Position numbers and translations under genes: made by a program
Assembly (NCBI GenBank): GCA_963585895.1
Contig: OY757915.1
Span: 94,450,133-94,514,132 of the forward strand
Direction of reading: 5' to 3'
Source: Sepioteuthis lessoniana
Lineage: Eukaryota > Mollusca > Cephalopoda > Myopsida > Loliginidae
Length of the DNA stretch: 64,000 nt
Notes under the pieces: model-generated
The model's input: only the letters and a program-made list of their open reading frames with translations
Told to the model about the DNA's origin: nothing
Database searches by the model: none
In this document: in pieces, positions 10,946 to 21,854 of the stretch
Position numbering within the stretch: the first letter of the stretch is position 1
Layout of the letters: the number at the start of each line of letters is the position of its first letter

Positions 10946-13008
10946 ATGTACCCACAGACAAAAAAAAAAAAAAAAGTTCAAAACTCTCAGAAGGTTGCAG
11001 ACTATGATAGATACCTGGAAAAAGGCTAAAGAGTACAATAGACAAAAGTTGGCTATAATAACCAAGATGAGAATGTTAGTCTGGAAAAATCTGAGTACAA
11101 TAATTATACCACATCTAATAAATTCAGATAAAAGTCTTAAACTATATAAAAAAGATGAGAACTCTATTATTCACGTATTTTCAATTTATTAAATGATTTC
11201 TAAGTTCATAAAATCTTAATTTTCCTGGTTAAATATAATTAGATAAATTAGTTTAGGAACTATTTCATTACAGCTTTATCCAACAATTTAATGTAGATAT
11301 TATAATAGCTAATAAATGTGAAATTATATTTTTATAACTAAATAATAACTAAAATAATACAATCGGCATGAAATGAGCAATAAGCTTTGAAAATCGATTT
11401 TGTACTTCTTTCTTAATATTATTAATAAAATACAAACAAGACTATCTTTCACTTAAAGTGGGAGTTTGAGTGTTATATCAGAGGCTTTTAACCTTTCTAT
11501 AACTTTATCACCCTATTAGAATTTAAATGTACAACACCCTCATCACACAAAATACTAGGGATTAATGATAATATATGATAAATGATAAAGAAAAAATAAC
11601 TTTGTTAATGATATATTTTAATAAGTACTTTGTAATTATTCACATTTTTACAAATAGTTTAAACATAATTAGTACTGTTTATTTGCATCAATGTAAGATA
11701 AAGCAGTAAAGTTTGTTTTTTTAACTGAGTATTGAAAAAAAACAATTTTTTTTTACTAAATCATGAAATTTCATTTGAATTGAAGAATCATTAGTCTGTA
11801 CATATATTTAGTTTCTGAAGATATTAACACTTTCTGCTGAAACTGGAAATCAAATTTTAAAATCTTTTAGTATCCCCCAAATATGTATAAGGATGGACCA
11901 ATAAGTCCATGGCCAATATTTAACAACTAATTCCAGAAAATAGAATGTGATATATGGTCAGGTTAACATGCATATGAGCAAAAAACAAAATTTGCCAAGT
12001 CACAGCAATCAGTGTTAGAAATGCATCAGACAACTCTAACCTTTTGTGCAAAGGGGAGGTGCTGCTATAAAGTCCAATATGTCTGTACCCTATTATATAG
12101 TTATTAGCTGAACTTTGTTCTGAAAGTTTCACTGTATAATGCTTGATCTATGTGATTAATATTCACCACAGATAAGGAAGGAGATTATGTTGAAAAATAA
12201 AAATTGACATAAAATATGTATAAAATAAATGCTTTTTTTCATCAATAGGGTAGAGATTTATTCATATAAAAGTATTATAAAACCTAGGTCTTTTAAAATT
12301 ATTCTATATAATTTCATTGAAAAGATGTCTGACACTGTTAAATATGAAGGCAGAGGATTTTGCATAACATGAGATATTTTAAAAATATAACCAATCTTAA
12401 ATGATTCAAGTAACAATTTAAGAATGCTGTTTTATTTAAACATTCAATTTTAAGATTTTGTTTTTTAACAAAAGATTTTCTCATAGCTGATAAGAATAGA
12501 TTTAATTTACAAAAATCTTATAATTAGTATTACTATTATTGATAATATTATTCAGTGTATAATGGGTTCTTTTTAAGGAAACATAATGCCAACAATCCTT
12601 TTATGTTGACCAATATAAAGGGGGGAAAAGATAGAGTTTCATGTTATTTTTACACATACATACATACAAATTCACATGAAGAGTGGCCAATCAACAAGCA
12701 TTTCCCATCCAACCATAGATATACAAAGAATCAATAACATACATGAAATTTGCCAAGCATTTTGGCATGCAAGCTGATGTATTAAAAACTTACAGCATAA
12801 ATTCACAATAAAACAAACAGCTACTATGTAAGAATCAATGCACGCTTATGTAAATATTCAGTCTTCTTTCACCAAAACTAATTAGAAAAACAAAAGCAAC
12901 TTGAATCTATGATCTAAGCAATACCCAACTTCTACCAAAGTTCGACTTTCAGTAGCAAAAATAAAACAGTAACATAAACTTGTAAACTAAAAAAATCTTA
13001 AAAGAAAA

Positions 13009-13013
<5 letters not shown>
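10946..13013. other. No gene recognised
   Basis: About 2 kb of AT-rich sequence with a poly(A) run at 10961-10976. Nothing else interpretable was found; the small ORFs lack motifs. Confidence 0.5.

Positions 13014-13057
<44 letters not shown>
13014..13057. repeat. (TA)n microsatellite
   Basis: 44-base TA run. Confidence 0.95.
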
Positions 13058-13058
<1 letters not shown>

Positions 13059-14187
13059 CAGCAGTCCACAATGATACTGTTACTTCTATTGAGGAAAGAG
13101 CAAAAGATTTTAATTAGCACTTCATAGTTATCCTCATTATATCAAGAATCTGAATGATTAAAAAAATGACATTCAGCATGAATAACAAAATTATCATTCA
13201 ATAGCAAATTGGACTGGAAATTGCTATATTCTCAAAAATTAATGAATGGTTTGTGATATATATATATATTATACCCAACCTCAATTTTATATAACTTATT
13301 CTATCAACCTTTTCTCAGTCTATTGCAGAACATGCTTTGCCTAAGGTCTGTGTGACAAAAGAAGAAATGGGCCATGATAGTTTATGATACATTGAAAAGA
13401 TTTGAATTTATAGTTGTTTCTCAAGATTGGCTGACCAACCAACGCTAGTATGTCCTACTATTTTACTGAAGAGAGAAAAGATAGGTTCCCACATTTCCTC
13501 AGGGCATTTATGTGAAGTGAACGCAATATAATTTATTATTTTAGACAGGTTTACAACTGATTAGTAACAAAATGGCTTTTCTCAAACAAAGAAGTCCAAA
13601 AATTCAGTTTTGTTGAAACTAATCATTAGAAACATTCTATCACAGCAGGTTCAGAATTTTATGCATAAAAAATATAATAAGTTCAATCTTATATATATGT
13701 AAATTTTATCAACTGAAAAGCTATAAGTAAATCAATTGACTTTTGTTATTTGAGGTAGCAAGCCTAACCAACCAATCACTAAAACCTTTATATCTTTTAA
13801 TGTCACAGAAATTTAAAAGCCTGTTTTAATAAAGTAAAATTACATTCATTGCATTTAACACCTATCACAAAATAAGACTTCAGCTCCAAATCACATTTTC
13901 TATGGATTTACATGATTATTCGTAAAATTAAGAATGAAAGAAATATCTATTTTTTATTATTATTTTCTTTTATCTTATTGCTTTTTTTATCACAAATCAC
14001 TCATGCTGTCCACCAACAACAATGAGGAACGGAGCAGATTAGAAAGAGGTCATTCTACAACAAGTAGATCAATAGTCCCCACTTAACCACCAAAGATTTT
14101 GTTTCAACTTTATTCAGAAGTTCTATTGAATCTGAAATAAAGTCCAACAAAATTTTCAATATCTTTATTTATTTAGTCACGATGGCT
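13058..14187. other. No feature seen
   Basis: AT-rich spacer. Inspected on both strands; no coding, RNA or mobile signal recognised. Confidence 0.45.
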
Positions 14188-14657
14188 TGATTTGGTTTCT
14201 TTGTTTAATGACATATCAACCTTTGTAGGTTACTTAATGCCAAAGGTATCCTTGTAAAAGGACAGTAAGTAAAGTTGGCAACCTTAGTCGAGAGTGACCA
14301 GAAGGCTCCCTTTTCAATAGCTACTACACCAAGGCTAAGGGAGGGCACTAGTCCATCCCTGGACTGCTCCACTTTACCCTCGATGCTTACCTTATAATGC
14401 TGAGTGTTAAGCAAGGTGGCACCAAGTACCACTCTTTGAGTCATTGGTAAGACTTGACCTGGGATTGAACCCTGGTCTCCCGGACCATTGGCAAAAACTC
14501 TACTCCTAAGGCCATAGTAGTACTATTTAACCCATAGCAGGGGGGATAAGAGGGTTCATAACTTCAAAATTGAATGTAATAGTGCAACTGGAGCTCAAAC
14601 TCGCTTACTTTGAGGCCACAGTTCAGCACTTTGGTCATTACACCATGGGGACTCCCC
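14188..14657 (-). mobile_element. S1 SINE split by an S2 SINE
   Basis: The S1 3' tail (ggttgatatgtcattaaac, minus strand) is at 14188-14250, and the S1 body and tRNA-like head continue at about 14513-14657 with 'tttaacccatag' and the 'accatggggactcc' end. The intervening 260 bases are a complete S2 element, so S2 is the younger insertion. Confidence 0.8.
14251..14512 (-). mobile_element. S2 tRNA-derived SINE (nested in S1)
   Basis: Minus-strand copy with a well-kept tRNA-like head: 'gggttcaatcccaggtc' is a strong B-box and the gagaccaggg stem precedes it. The body 'cttaacactcagcattataa' is followed by 'gtaaagtggagca' and 'aaagggagcctt', ending in a (ctttact)-type tail. Very similar to 40976-41235, so fairly recent. 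Confidence 0.82.
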
Positions 14658-14659
14658 AT

Positions 14660-15535
14660 CTCTCACAATGGATCTAAGAACATAGACTAGTTTGTTCTGG
14701 GCAATGATGGTTGAATGTTTTTGTTTTTAATTCCCATTTCATAACAGAAAATTTGACTGAACAAAGATTTTGTTCTCAAGGTCAACTTTTTATGCAGCTT
14801 TTAAAACTGTCATCAACCTAGCGTAAGGAAAAAATTTAAAGGAAAAAAAAAAAAAGAAGAAAGTAAAATTGGCTCCAAATTTCATTGGTCTTTCCAGGAA
14901 ACCATTTTCAAGCAGTTATAACTAAGAATTTGGTCAACCTAGTGAGTTCTGGCAAAGAAAAAGGTAGTGTCAAGGCATCACAACAAAATTTCTAGCTTTT
15001 TGTCATCCTGAGATATAAGGTCTCAAAAATAGTTCAAATTCAAAAATAACAGAAATGTATCATTTTTCAAAGCAAAAAAAAAACATTTAACAAAAACTAT
15101 TGTAAAGAAAATGTTCAAAAAATACTTGGGGCTTGCTGTTTAACTTGGTGATTGGATTGTTTTTATCTTCTAATAGAGCACTGAAATTTTTTTTAATATT
15201 TCAAATTTGGAATCCTTCATAGAGCATGGTGGCTTACAAGCCATTGCCAATTTCTTTTATTCATAACTATTATAGATGATATTAATAACAAAAATACTAT
15301 TTACTTTTGATTGCAAAGAAATTGACATCCAATCTCCTGGTAGCCATGCCTGGTTGTACAGGTTGAATACAATATACCATCCACCCTCTACTCATTTTCT
15401 CTTACTGTTTCCTATGAGATCTTGAACTGTTAATTTCCTATTCAAGTTTTTGGAAAAGGTTTTCTATAATTGACAAAGTTTGTATCAGTAATAGATACTG
15501 TCTACATTGTAAAAGTGGTTGCATATGCAACAATA
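14660..15535. other. No gene recognised; possibly degraded transposon sequence
   Basis: No intact frame. Because transposase-like relics lie at 15.5-16.7 kb, part of this stretch may belong to the same dead element, but I could not align it. Confidence 0.3.
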
Positions 15536-15539
15536 GTCA

Positions 15540-15821
15540 TCAAAATATAATGGCCAGGAACCCTTGTTGTAAATGGCTGGTAAAATTATTTCTTAGGCCT
15601 ATGTAGGTAAACCAATGCAATATACGCATCTTTTGGTTCTTCACAAACTTCACAAATGTTTCAAAATCACCAAGAAATTCTGAAAAACACATGTAACATT
15701 GAGTTGGTTCTTCTTTCAACTCTTTTCTATGAATGTCAATGAATGTATTTACCCAACCCTTCTGTGGCAAAAGGTCAATTTTTAAGTGGTGTAAAGCGAG
15801 TTTGAATTCAGAGTTTTTCAT
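15540..15821 (-). CDS. Unrecognised 93-codon ORF, probably transposon-derived
   Basis: Open frame on the minus strand beginning MKNSEFKLALHH and containing CYMCFSEFLGDFETFVKFVK. I do not recognise it with confidence. The FLGDFETFVKFVKNQK stretch recalls the segment that precedes the 'DFAEN' motif in a widespread uncharacterised invertebrate transposon protein, and a decayed DFAEN region lies nearby at 16215-16650. The order of the two pieces is opposite to that expected, so this could be a rearranged or separate copy. No splice sites or host homology were recognised. It may not be expressed. Confidence 0.2.
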   Translation of the reverse strand: MKNSEFKLALHHLKIDLLPQKGWVNTFIDIHRKELKEEPTQCYMCFSEFLGDFETFVKFVKNQKMRILHWFTYIGLRNNFTSHLQQGFLAIIF

Positions 15822-15829
15822 CTCCTAGT

Positions 15830-16012
15830 TTGGTTGCCTCATCAAAAGTAAAGAACCCAGTTTACCCTACAATTTACTCATAGCTGGGAGTAGAATAGAT
15901 AAAGTCATACCTTTCCAAGGGGCATTAGTGCAAAGTGAAACACATACAGCCTTATCCAGGATTTGAACTAAAGTTACTAATTCCATTTTGTATAACAATA
16001 ACTATAACACTA
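15830..16012 (-). mobile_element. S4 dispersed SINE-like repeat
   Basis: Minus-strand copy with S4 body blocks: 'gggagtagaatagataaag', 'catacctttccaaggggcat', and 'ccttatccaggatttgaact' (B-box-like complement). The same order is seen at 22590-22795 and 25545-25725. Confidence 0.6.
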
Positions 16013-16214
16013 AGCATAGCTCCTTTACACTCCTGAATCTCAATGTACATCCCAAAATATGCTACAAAAGGATTTGTGCCTCACAAGATTTGACTAACTT
16101 AAATCAGTTCTCCATTTACAAAATGATTATTTTCTCAAGTTCCAGCAATACTATATCCTTGCTCAAATCTCATTTCCTGGGTTTCCTTCCCAGCTTGTAT
16201 TTATTCTGATGACA

Positions 16215-16650
16215 CAAAAAACAAAAAAAAATGGAAGTTTGGGAAGAATGCAGAGTCTGCAGCTGTCAGATTTTGACCAATTACTGGTCTTTGCAAGTTT
16301 GATTTTTATATTTTTTTTGTATTGACTCAGTTCATCATGTTAAAAAATTGAATATGTTTGATCACTTAAAGTTTCTTTCATTTTTTTTTTTAAATCTAAT
16401 CAATTTCTTTAGAAATTAATGGACTACAACTGTGTCATGTTTCAGTCACTGATGAGACAAAAATTCATACAAATTTCATCTTGCATTTTTCATGAGAATC
16501 TTTGTGATACATTACAAATAGATGAAGGGTTGCTTGGCTGTTTTCCCCAATGGAAATCTTAACCTGCATCTTGTATTACAAATTAAGTTTTCTGCAAAGT
16601 CCATTCAGACTACCATTCTTTCAGGTTTGATTTCTTTTTTTTTTTTAGGG
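16215..16650 (-). pseudogene. Relic of an uncharacterised transposon protein with a MDFAEN motif
   Basis: Minus-strand conceptual translation gives VV-stop-MDFAENLICNTR near 16570-16615, then after frameshifts a CITKILMKNA / LKHDTVVVH region (about 16430-16510), and a SQYKKYKNQTCKDQ stretch near 16280-16320. The order and spacing resemble a protein family common in invertebrate genomes with VVQMDFAEN, a VVISDELxHD-type block and a 'DGAxxQYKNRKN' block, probably a DDE-type transposase. At least four stops and several frameshifts show it is long dead. Family recall is from memory, so moderate to low confidence. Confidence 0.4.
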
Positions 16651-16977
16651 ACTTCAAGTGAAAATTTCCATGCTTTGTGATGACCACAAAGAAAGAAGAT
16701 TTTTGCAGTTAAAATTCTCTGCTGATAATTGCTTTGAAATCAAACTGATTCTGTTAATATGAACCCAATGTTTAAATTAGTATTTATAAATAAGTTTGTT
16801 ATTGTGGGCTATACTCGCTTTCATGCACACAAAATATTTATTGATAAAAACTACATTAAATTAACCATAAGCCAGCTTTAACCTAACCTAAACAATAAAA
16901 CTAAAATAGAAAAAGATTATGGCCTACAATAAGAAGAAGTTCCTCCAATAGAATCTTCACTATTTATTTCTGAAGGG

Positions 16978-17208
16978 TGAGTCTCCATGGCAAATTGGCT
17001 AAAGTGCTGGGCTAGGACCTTAAAGTAAGTGAGTTCAAACTTTAGTCATACTATCATGTTCATTTTCAGACAAATAACTTTGGGAAAGGTATGAACCCTC
17101 TTATCCCCTCAGTTATGAGTTAAATAGCATTCTTCTACAAACATGATTTTGGTATTAAATAACTCCTGAAAGTTGATATGCTATTAAACAAAGAAACCAA
17201 CCAATACC
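16978..17208 (+). mobile_element. S1 tRNA-derived SINE, full-length
   Basis: Plus-strand copy. The head 'tccatggcaaattggctaaa' with an A-box-like 'ttggctaaagtgc' and B-box-like 'gagttcaaact' is at 16985-17045. The body 'aaaggtatgaaccctcttat' follows, then the tail 'gttgatatgctattaaac' with (aacc)n at the end. Confidence 0.78.
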
Positions 17209-17330
17209 TCTTTCTGCTTCAGTAATCATCACAGATAATCTTCAACTGCTCTTTCACCAGAGTACAGTCTACAATGTCTTTTGATTCCAAATTTCATGTA
17301 GTGAAAATTAGGGTGAAAATTGCCACTCAC

Positions 17331-17432
17331 CTCAGTGCAAACATCAAGCACATATGCTCTGCGTGCAAGATATATTTTTTTGAGCAGAAAGAACATGGCT
17401 GCCCTGAGCGAGCCTATATTGCAAATAGTCAT
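17331..17432 (-). CDS. Candidate first coding exon of an unknown gene
   Basis: On the minus strand a 34-codon frame (MTICNIGSLRAAMFFLLKKI then YLARRAYVLDVCTE) runs from an ATG at 17432 directly into a consensus splice donor, GAG|GTGAGT, at 17325-17330, in phase 0. The sequence is not a repeat seen elsewhere in the window and is richer in CpG than its surroundings. A TATA-like motif on the same strand lies near 17452. I do not recognise the protein. It could equally be a chance ORF beside a chance donor. If real, the gene would run toward position 1. Confidence 0.25.
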
Positions 17433-17660
17433 GTATTTTCACACTGGCAGTCATATAAAGCCACGGAGAGTGAAGATGTGCATACAAATGAGGGCAGGCA
17501 GAAAAGAACATAAAAAACAACGAACGTCATCACTCAGGACCTTTTTTGCGTTTGCGTTGGATACAAATTGATTAGAGAAGTAGTGGCGATCAGTTTAAGG
17601 AGACGAAGGAGAGGATAGTTGTGGAATATGAAAGGAGGTTTTTGGTCAGATATCGCAGTC
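17433..17660 (-). promoter_or_regulatory. Possible promoter region for the 17331-17432 exon
   Basis: CpG-containing, non-repetitive block in an otherwise AT-rich area. On the minus strand it carries a CRE-like 'tgatgacgttcg' near 17526 and a TATA-like 'ctttatatga' near 17452. No transcription start can be fixed from sequence alone. Confidence 0.2.
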
Positions 17661-17919
17661 TTTTTTTTTGTGTCATTTAGAGACATGACAACAACTTTAC
17701 CAGGTTCATTTTATACATTTGATCAACATGATCTCCTAATCCACTGCTCTTGACAACATTAATTTTACATTTATATGTACACACAAATACTGTGTGCTTC
17801 AGCTATACTTACTATTATACACCATTTAAGTCCAAGTTCAGAAAAACTTAGAGAAGCCAATTTCAGGGCTATTTTAATGTTTGTAAGCTCTGTACATTTC
17901 TTTCAATTTGTTCATCAGT
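17661..17919. other. No feature seen
   Basis: Spacer without recognisable repeats, up to the target site of the LINE insertion. Confidence 0.4.
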
Positions 17920-17929
17920 AAATGTCTTT
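17920..17929. repeat. Target-site duplication, left, LINE copy 2
   Basis: AAATGTCTTT, identical to 18315-18324. The T run that follows (to 17940) is probably slippage or an untemplated addition at the left junction. Confidence 0.88.
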
Positions 17930-17940
17930 TTTTTTTTTTT

Positions 17941-18314
17941 CTTGTGTAATTGCCGTCTAGCTTCTTCTCCAGCCTGCTGTGAGCAATCTTGAACAAGTCC
18001 TGGCGGCAACACCCCACAAGACACCAACTGTACGGCCACCTGCCTCCTATCACGAAAACTATTAAAGTTAGACGAACCAGACATGCAGGACACTGCTAGA
18101 GAAGCAGGGACAAACTCATAAGTGATGTATTGTTATGGACCCCCACACATGGCTGTGCAAAAGCAGGACGACCAGCACGAACATACATTCAGCAACTATG
18201 TGAGGATACGGGATGTTGTCCAGAAGACCTGCCTGAGGCGATGAACGATAGGGAAAAGTGGCGAGAGAGGGTCAGGGATATCTGTGCTACCAGCACCACA
18301 TGATGATGATGATG
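17941..18314 (+). mobile_element. RTE-like LINE copy 2, short, with 5' inversion
   Basis: The body 17975-18314 is the LINE 3' terminus in sense orientation (ITKTIKVRRTRHAGHC, one TAG stop, then SRDKLISDVLLWTP) ending in (TGATGA)n. The first 34 bases (17941-17974) are the immediately upstream LINE segment inverted, and two bases are lost at the junction. The insertion is bounded by a 10-bp duplication, AAATGTCTTT, at 17920-17929 and 18315-18324. This is the signature of twin priming during target-primed reverse transcription. Close identity to copy 1 marks it as recent. Confidence 0.92.
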
Positions 18315-18324
18315 AAATGTCTTT
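18315..18324. repeat. Target-site duplication, right, LINE copy 2
   Basis: AAATGTCTTT following the LINE (TGA)n tail; exact match to the left copy. Confidence 0.88.
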
Positions 18325-20063
18325 ATTTCTGAATTTTTTCTCCATCAATTCTAACAACAAACAATCTTCTTTCCCTGGGTACATTTGGCTGAATTCATCA
18401 TCATCTACAAATTTTGAACTTTCAATATCAAATTCATTAAAAAAAAAAAAAAAAAAAAAAAAATTGTGTTTCTATGAATCACACACTCTGTTCTGATAAT
18501 AACTGCAATGTTTGCATATATATTTCATGCATAAAATGTAACAACTATTCTGGGACAAAGGTAGAATCTTTTTTCCTCGTCAAAGACAAAAACACAGACT
18601 GCACAGCATTGCTAAGATAATAAAGTTACCATCTTAAATTCTTTCATTACAAGCATCTACCTTTTTCTTTTGTTCCATGTTCATTTAACAAGCACATTAT
18701 GAACGGATGTAATAAAATCAACCAACAATAGAAGAGGTAATCTTGGAAGATACTTCTGACAAGGAACTCTGAACAAAAAAAAAAAAAAAAAAAAAAAAAA
18801 GAGTCAGAGATCTTAAAAGAAATAAGTCTTTTCCAACATTTGCAGCAAAGCATCAAAGAATTGCTACAGAAGATTTTTGGCGTCTACTGCTGGCAAAAAT
18901 TATAGATCCATAATGCAGAAAGCAGAATCTACTATTCTGCAGTAGCATGACATTCAGTTAACGGTGGGTCATCAGACCAGACAATTTCAGTTGGATCGGA
19001 AAGATTCGCTTCAGGGATCAATTTTAGCAGATGAAGCAGGAGATGTTTATCTCAGTAGGAAACAAATGACTGATCTAAGGATAAGCACAGATGCAAATAT
19101 AAGTGTGCATGGATACTTCATGCTGATTCTACCAACACGTTTACTCAATATATAGACTTATATTTATTATGGTACAAGGCCAAAAAATTAAGAGTCAGAA
19201 TATGGACAGTGGACATATATTGCTACTTAGCTGGTTGTCCTTTCTTATAAAAATAGTCATACCATTTCTTGAAGTGGATAGTTCATGCATAACCAAGTCA
19301 GTATGCATTGACACGCTTAATGTCAAGTGAATTCAAGACTGAAGGAATCCTATCCACAATCTTTATATCAGTAAAGAAGAATTGTTCATAGTGGCTTTTA
19401 GGTTTGGAAAGATAAAGTCAAAAGCTGGAAATTATTTTTAAAGACAACCAGTTCAGCAAATAAACAAATGTGAAGGTTGAATGAGAAAAAAAAATATGTC
19501 CTTCACAACAGGCAGCACAAAAGCATTCAATTGTTGTCAATACTGATTTTATAAAATTATGAATATCTAGGTTAATTTATTTTACCTCAGAAATTATAAT
19601 CCAACCAAAGAAATATGAATGCTTAAAAACTAAACAAATTTTAAAATTAATGTTTGAGAAATTAAATATAAGAACCACAGAATAAAAAAACAAATATAAT
19701 GGTAAAAAGAACTCTTAGCAACAAAATATTTTTTTTATTTAAAAATAAAATCAGTTTTACAAGCTCTTCATATAAAAATCAGAACACAGTAATTTTAGAA
19801 CTGAGCTACTCAATTAAAAAAAAGTATAATAAATCTCATTGTTTTAACATAGTGAACTGACATTTCTAACACATGAACTGATTTCAAGATAATTTAGATA
19901 ATTAAAAATTGAGGTTGGGTACAACAATAAGAAAAAAAGTGTTCATAATTGCCAAAACTGAAATTTTAATATTCTTAATTTGGGTATAACAAAATAAATC
20001 TCTTTGAAAAAGTAGTAATCTAATTTCTATTTGATTAATCTTTATTTGATGCTTAATAAAAGC
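18325..20063. other. No recognised gene; one odd ORF at 18946-19158 (+)
   Basis: AT-rich with poly(A) runs at 18440-18462 and 18775-18800. From the stop before 18946 a 70-codon plus frame contains HDIQLTVGHQTRQFQLD and GSILADEAGDVYLSRKQ. It has no ATG near its start and I do not recognise it, so it is noted rather than called as a gene. The rest shows nothing. Confidence 0.35.
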
Positions 20064-20071
20064 TATATATA

Positions 20072-20101
<30 letters not shown>
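20064..20101. repeat. (TA)n/(GATA)n microsatellite
   Basis: TA run to 20085 followed by GATATA-type units, then (TG)n to about 20123, abutting the foldback element. Confidence 0.93.
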
Positions 20102-20102
<1 letters not shown>

Positions 20103-20130
20103 GTGTGTTTGTGTGTGTGTGTGGTGTTTG

Positions 20131-20990
20131 GCAGCAGTCTTTCATTAAAGCATGTTTGATTAAATAATAAAGACACATTTTGTCTACATAATTTCACTAA
20201 GACCCTTTTAAGTTTCCTGATAAGCGTTTTGATTTCAGGTTGGAATTGGTGGATGAATTCACTAGAATTGTTCCCAGTGCTTTCAGACCTTTCATAAGCC
20301 ATCATCAGGGGTTGCTTGCATGTATAAAGAGTATTTTTAAAGAGCTTTGAAAGTTTTTAGATTTTTTATAACATAACAAAATTATGTAAATGCAGAGTTG
20401 GATAAAACTGAGATGTTGATGAATTTAAAAACAGAACACTATCAACGGAAATAGAATATTATCAAGAAATATGGAATATTTTTTTTAAAAAATAAAAAAA
20501 TAAAAGAATTTCAAAACATTGTCGCTATTTTCAAAATTAATTCTATTGATTTTAGTTTTTTTGTTTTTATATGTAGGGCTTCTATGATTTGTAGTTGTAG
20601 CTTATTTATTTTGTGTGCTATTATAGTGGTGTTTTCAACTACAAATCCTAGAAGCCCTACATATAAAAACAAAAAACCTAAAATCAATAGAATTAATTTT
20701 GAATATAGTGACAATGTTTTGAAATGCCTTTAGTTTTTGTTTTTTTAATATTCCATATTTCCTAATAATATCCTATTTCCGTTGATAGCATTCTGTTTTT
20801 AAATTCATCAGCATCTCAGTTTTATCCAACCCCTGATGATGGCCTATGAAAGGTCTGAAAGCACTCAGGACAATTTTGGTGAATTCATTCAACAAATCCA
20901 ATGTTAAACCAAGACACTTATCAGAAAACTTGAAAGGATCTTAATAAAATTATATAGACAAAATGTGTCTATTATTTAATCAAACTATAT
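20131..20990. mobile_element. Foldback element FB copy 1
   Basis: A giant imperfect palindrome. The left arm 20131-20597 is repeated inverted at 20637-20990 around a 39-base loop. Matching blocks include 'gtagggcttctatgatttgt' against its complement, 'aaaattaattctattgattt', 'ttccgttgatag', and the outer 'tgattaaataataaagacac'. The right arm lacks about 85 bases present in the left arm and in the 59.4-kb copy; the break lies at a CAAC microhomology. No transposase ORF is present. Outer ends abut (TA)n/(TG)n tracts. Confidence 0.85.
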
Positions 20991-21018
20991 ATATATATAT
21001 AGCATTTTCTTTTTTAAA

Positions 21019-21690
21019 GATGTTTCATAAAATCAGACAGACACATCACTTCTACCTATTTTATAGATGATCTGTTCAAATCTTTGTATGTGTCATTTGA
21101 CATCTTGATGGAAGGAATTAAAGAAGGGGCCCTATTTTTACCCAAGTGCTTTCAGCCCCAGTAGGAGCCATCTTTGGGGCATGACAACAATTCTACCAAG
21201 ATATTTAACAATTCACCTATCAGACACTAGTTCCATTTCTCAACATCAAAAAGCACATTTCCAAATACAGAAAAATTCTAACTTAAAACACTTCCATGTT
21301 GCACACACAAAAAAAAAGCCAAATTTTTAAAGCTCTATATGTAAAGATTAACAAAGCTTTCTTAAAGAAGAACAATTTTGAAAACAGCAGCCACATTCCG
21401 AAATTCCTCTCACACTTTTCCCTCAAAATCTTCCACTACCCTTTAAAGTTATTTTCTACCATAAACTCCCCTCCCACTTGTTCTTCCTTCTACTGTTCAT
21501 ATAACTGCATACAACTTTATGTTAATCACAACCCTGTTCATTCCTCCAAAGATGTCTTCTGATGGGGTCAAAAGTACTTAAGAAAAAATATGGTGTCTTT
21601 CTGAATACATTCCATCAAACGATTCATATGAAGACTTGAACAGGTCAACTATAAAATAGGTAAAAAGGTCTGTCCTATTTAATCAAACAT
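21019..21690. mobile_element. Foldback element FB copy 2, related subfamily
   Basis: Arms of about 150-170 bases (21019-21190 and about 21550-21690) are inverted relative to each other: 'ctacctattttata' against 'tataaaataggtaa', 'gatgg' blocks, 'gtgctttcagccccag' against 'tggggtcaaaagtact'. Its terminal sequence (the complement of tatttaatcaaacat) matches FB copy 1, so both probably use the same machinery. The unique centre has no conserved ORF. Confidence 0.72.
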
Positions 21691-21854
21691 ATATTTTCTA
21701 TAGAATAATCTTTAGAAGTAGCCAGTAAAACAATGAACATATAATCTGTTTCACAAAGTCTTTTTACTTTCGGTCATTCAATTTTAGTATAGAAATTAAA
21801 CACAGGTGATTATTTTCCTGTTCCTTTCATGGTTAAAATCAAGGTGGAGGTGAT

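Noticed and set aside
18946..19158. 70-codon plus ORF (GSILADEAGDVYLSRKQ) as an exon
   Set aside because: Amino-acid composition looks plausible, but there is no ATG near the start, no convincing donor and no recognised family; left as an observation within the spacer entry.
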